DNA of 64,000 nucleotides, from assembly GCA_023284085.1 (NCBI GenBank), contig JAKVHY010000008.1:1-64000 (forward strand), given 5' to 3'. Source of the stretch: Shewanella benthica (lineage in GTDB: Bacteria; Pseudomonadota; Gammaproteobacteria; Enterobacterales; Shewanellaceae). Each line of letters starts with the position of its first letter. Position 1 is the stretch's first letter. This document shows positions 61,983-64,000 of the stretch, one piece after another. Below the pieces are notes generated by a model, which saw only the letters and a program-made list of their open reading frames with translations, was not told the DNA's origin and did not search any database. A program made the translations under genes and the position numbers.

Positions 61983-63347
61983 ATGAAGAAACTTGCGATA
62001 TTGTCGGCGGCTGTGATAGTTGCTTTGAGTGCACCGAGTGCATGGGCAAAAGTTACCGAGGTCGAAGCGGCTAAATTAGGCACTGAATTGACGCCTCTGG
62101 GTGGAATCAAGGCAGCTAATGCCGATGGGTCTATCCCAGCCTGGGATGGTGGGATCACCACGCCTCCAGTTGGCTATAAGAAGGGGATGCATCATCCCGA
62201 TCCGTTTGCTGGTGATAAGATAGAGTTTACGATCACCAATGCCAACAAGGATAAGTATAAAGCGCACCTTACCGATGGTCAGATTAAACTCTTTGAGCTG
62301 TATCCTGATACCTACAAGATGAATGTCTACCAAACCAGACGTACAGCTTCTGTCCCTCAGTTCGTCTATGATGCAACTAAGGCAAACGCGACGCGTGCAG
62401 AGTTGGTTTCTCAAGGTAATGGCGTGAAAGGAGCCTCTATCGGTGTACCTTTCCCGATCCCTGAAAATGGATTAGAGGTTATCTGGAACCATGTACTGCG
62501 TTTTCGTGGTGTGGATGTGAAAACATCACGCAGCCAAGCGGCGCCTACGGCTGGCGGTAGCTATACGCTGGTTGAAACTACCGAAGAGATACGTTTTCAG
62601 TATTCACGTCCTGAAATGACGCTGGATAAGCTTGCTGCTTCTAATACCTTGTTTTATTTCAAGCAAGTCGTGACTCAGCCTGCTCGTCTTGCGGGTACGG
62701 CTCTGCTCGTTAAAGAGACCATGGATCAAGAAGCTTTGCCAAGACAAGCCTGGACCTATAACACGGGACAGCGTCGAGTGCGTAAGGCGCCTAACGTGGC
62801 ATTTGATACGCCGGGCTCGGTCTCTGATGGCCTGAGAACAACGGATGATTTTGACATGTTCAACGGCTCGCCAGTTAGATATAACTGGGAGCTTATGGGC
62901 AAGAAGGAAATTTATATTCCTTATAACGATTACAAACTTCATTCAGATCAATTGGAGTACGATCAGATCATTCAACCGGGTCATATTAATCCTGAGTTTG
63001 TCCGTTGGGAAAAGCATCGTGTTTGGGTGGTTAAGGCTCAGCTTAAAGAGGGCATGCGACATATCTACAAGACGCGCGTCTTCTATATAGATGAAGATTC
63101 ATGGCAGGTATCGCTCGCCGATATGTACGATAACCGTGATGAGCTATATCGTGTCGCGGTTGCGCATGCAATCAACTACTACGAAGTGCCAACACATTGG
63201 AGCACCTTAGAGGTCTTCCACGATCTTCAGTCACGTCGATATATCGCCATGGGTCTTGATAATGAAGGCCGTATGTATGATTTCGATGCCAAGCTCAGTG
63301 AAGCTAACTTCACTCCGGCTGCATTGAGACGTGCAGGTATTCGTTAA
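61983..63347 (+). CDS. DUF1329 family exported protein
   Basis: A 454-residue periplasmic protein with a clean signal peptide (ending at AWA near residue 22). The family pattern is visible in LTPLGGIKAANADGSIPAWDGGI near the mature start and in FDTPGSVSDGLRTTDDFDMFNGSPVRYNWELMGKKEIYIPYN, quoted as VSDGLRTTDDFDMF. DUF1329 proteins have a LolA-like fold in related structures and probably carry a hydrophobic cargo between membranes; the cargo is unknown. It follows the DUF1302 gene by 18 bases and is followed by a hairpin and the YCF48-type gene. Confidence 0.8.
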   Translation: MKKLAILSAAVIVALSAPSAWAKVTEVEAAKLGTELTPLGGIKAANADGSIPAWDGGITTPPVGYKKGMHHPDPFAGDKIEFTITNANKDKYKAHLTDGQIKLFELYPDTYKMNVYQTRRTASVPQFVYDATKANATRAELVSQGNGVKGASIGVPFPIPENGLEVIWNHVLRFRGVDVKTSRSQAAPTAGGSYTLVETTEEIRFQYSRPEMTLDKLAASNTLFYFKQVVTQPARLAGTALLVKETMDQEALPRQAWTYNTGQRRVRKAPNVAFDTPGSVSDGLRTTDDFDMFNGSPVRYNWELMGKKEIYIPYNDYKLHSDQLEYDQIIQPGHINPEFVRWEKHRVWVVKAQLKEGMRHIYKTRVFYIDEDSWQVSLADMYDNRDELYRVAVAHAINYYEVPTHWSTLEVFHDLQSRRYIAMGLDNEGRMYDFDAKLSEANFTPAALRRAGIR

Positions 63348-63360
63348 CCCTCAGTTCCAA

Positions 63361-63378
63361 GGGGCGGGATACCGCCCC
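63361..63378 (+). terminator. GC-rich hairpin in the DUF1329-YCF48 gap
   Basis: GGGGCGG-GATA-CCGCCCC is a perfect hairpin followed by a mixed T-rich stretch (TCTATTCTTT). It may attenuate read-through, so the next gene would be expressed less. Confidence 0.6.
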
Positions 63379-63400
63379 TCTATTCTTTAAGGAAGTCTGT

Positions 63401-64000
63401 ATGTTGTTTAGCATGCTTCGAACAGTATCTATCTGTCTGCTTTTAGCCATCTTTTTGCAACCTAACGCGCTGGCTAATGATGCCTATGATGTTAAAGGTC
63501 AAATACAGGCTTTAGCCATTGATTCTATTATTCTCGATATCGCGACTAATGGAGACACAGTTCTGGCCGTGGGCGAACGGGGCCATGTTTTTATCTTCGA
63601 TGAACAGGCAAGCCCTCAGTGGCAACAAGTGCCAAGCCCGACCAGCGCACATCTCACCAAGGCATTTTTAATCACCCCTCAACTTGGTTGGGCCGTTGGC
63701 CATGATGCGACCATCATTCGAACCCAAGATGGGGGGAAAACCTGGCAGCTACAGATGGAGTCCCAGGAAATTGAAAAACCCCTATTGGATATTCATTTCT
63801 TCGATGAGGAAAATGGCATTGCTGTCGGTGCTTATGGACTGTTTTATCGCACCAATGACGCTGGGGTTCACTGGCAAAGTGAGTATCATCAAGAGTTATT
63901 ATTTGAAGAAGATGTCGACTACTTGGCCGAATTAAAGGTTGAGGACGAAGCCTTCTATTTGAGCGAGCGAAGCACCTTGCTGCCACATTTTAACCGGGTT
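63401..64000 (+). CDS. YCF48/BNR-like exported protein, partial at the window end
   Basis: The frame opens at ATG with AAGGAA upstream and runs off the end at base 64000 (200 codons). It has a signal peptide (LLLAIFLQPNALA, cleaved near residue 26), then two repeats of the YCF48/BNR type: LGWAVGHDATIIRTQDGGKTWQL and GIAVGAYGLFYRTNDAGVHWQ (DGGKTW/DAGVHW are the repeat cores). Proteins of this group sit beside DUF1302/DUF1329 genes. It is not a complete gene here; the downstream neighbours, probably an exporter, are not visible. Confidence 0.75.
   Translation, partial: MLFSMLRTVSICLLLAIFLQPNALANDAYDVKGQIQALAIDSIILDIATNGDTVLAVGERGHVFIFDEQASPQWQQVPSPTSAHLTKAFLITPQLGWAVGHDATIIRTQDGGKTWQLQMESQEIEKPLLDIHFFDEENGIAVGAYGLFYRTNDAGVHWQSEYHQELLFEEDVDYLAELKVEDEAFYLSERSTLLPHFNRV

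Overview
The window is chromosomal DNA of a marine gammaproteobacterium, most likely Shewanella. This rests on protein similarity recalled from memory (no search was run) and on gene order: purB-hflD-mnmA-rluE next to a monomeric isocitrate dehydrogenase, cspD/clpS/clpA/infA/aat/bpt, yebG-msrC-proQ-prc-pepN, a proteobacterial dedicated sortase cluster, and a CrbS/CrbR-type acetate switch. About 50 genes are packed densely with short, hairpin-rich gaps. I see no rRNA, tRNA, CRISPR array or prophage. One short non-autonomous transposon-like element is present.

Layout. (1) 1-9.5 kb, acetate and amine metabolism: acs, a divergent CrbS/MxtR-type transporter-kinase, a fumarylacetoacetase-fold hydrolase, a PuuB-like FAD oxidase behind a clear promoter and palindrome, a CrbR/ErdR-type regulator and an acyl-CoA thioesterase. 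The upstream regions of acs and of the regulator share the palindrome TTAGAC-N4-GTCTA. (2) 9.7-17.5 kb, PEP and aromatic entry: aroH, ppsR, ppsA (same order as E. coli) and a YdiJ-like FAD/FeS oxidase. (3) 17.5-21.7 kb, small and accessory genes: DUF1285, a MarR regulator, a MITE-like element whose right terminal repeat carries an extended -10 facing a lipoprotein gene, an unknown membrane-anchored protein, a leucine-dehydrogenase-type enzyme and DUF4826. (4) 21.8-34.8 kb, housekeeping: roxA, purB, hflD, mnmA, an apparent nudJ tail remnant, rluE, icd (monomeric), cspD, clpS, clpA, infA, bpt, aat. (5) 34.9-40.3 kb: glycine-zipper envelope protein, basic Ala/Lys-rich protein, Nif3/YbgI protein, serine beta-lactamase-like protein, peptidase E-like protein, a metC-type lyase. 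(6) 40.4-48.5 kb, the most unusual block: sensor kinase, response regulator, OmpA-family protein, a VIT/VWA protein with a C-terminal LPQTG sorting signal, a class-type sortase, and a convergent diguanylate cyclase. (7) 48.7-59.6 kb: LetB with seven MCE repeats and LetA split into two genes, SOS-controlled yebG, msrC, proQ, prc, pepN, DUF2835. (8) 59.6-64 kb: DUF1302 outer-membrane protein, DUF1329 protein and a YCF48/BNR-like protein running off the end, preceded by a 36-bp inverted repeat.

How parts work together. acs, the CrbS-like kinase and the CrbR-like regulator form a plausible acetate-scavenging circuit. ppsR, ppsA and aroH link PEP supply to aromatic synthesis. The sortase block is self-contained: kinase and regulator on one strand face an operon holding the partner, the substrate and the processing enzyme, and the kinase carries a periplasmic region that looks like a family-9 carbohydrate-binding fold. 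All family calls come from reading motifs and from recall.
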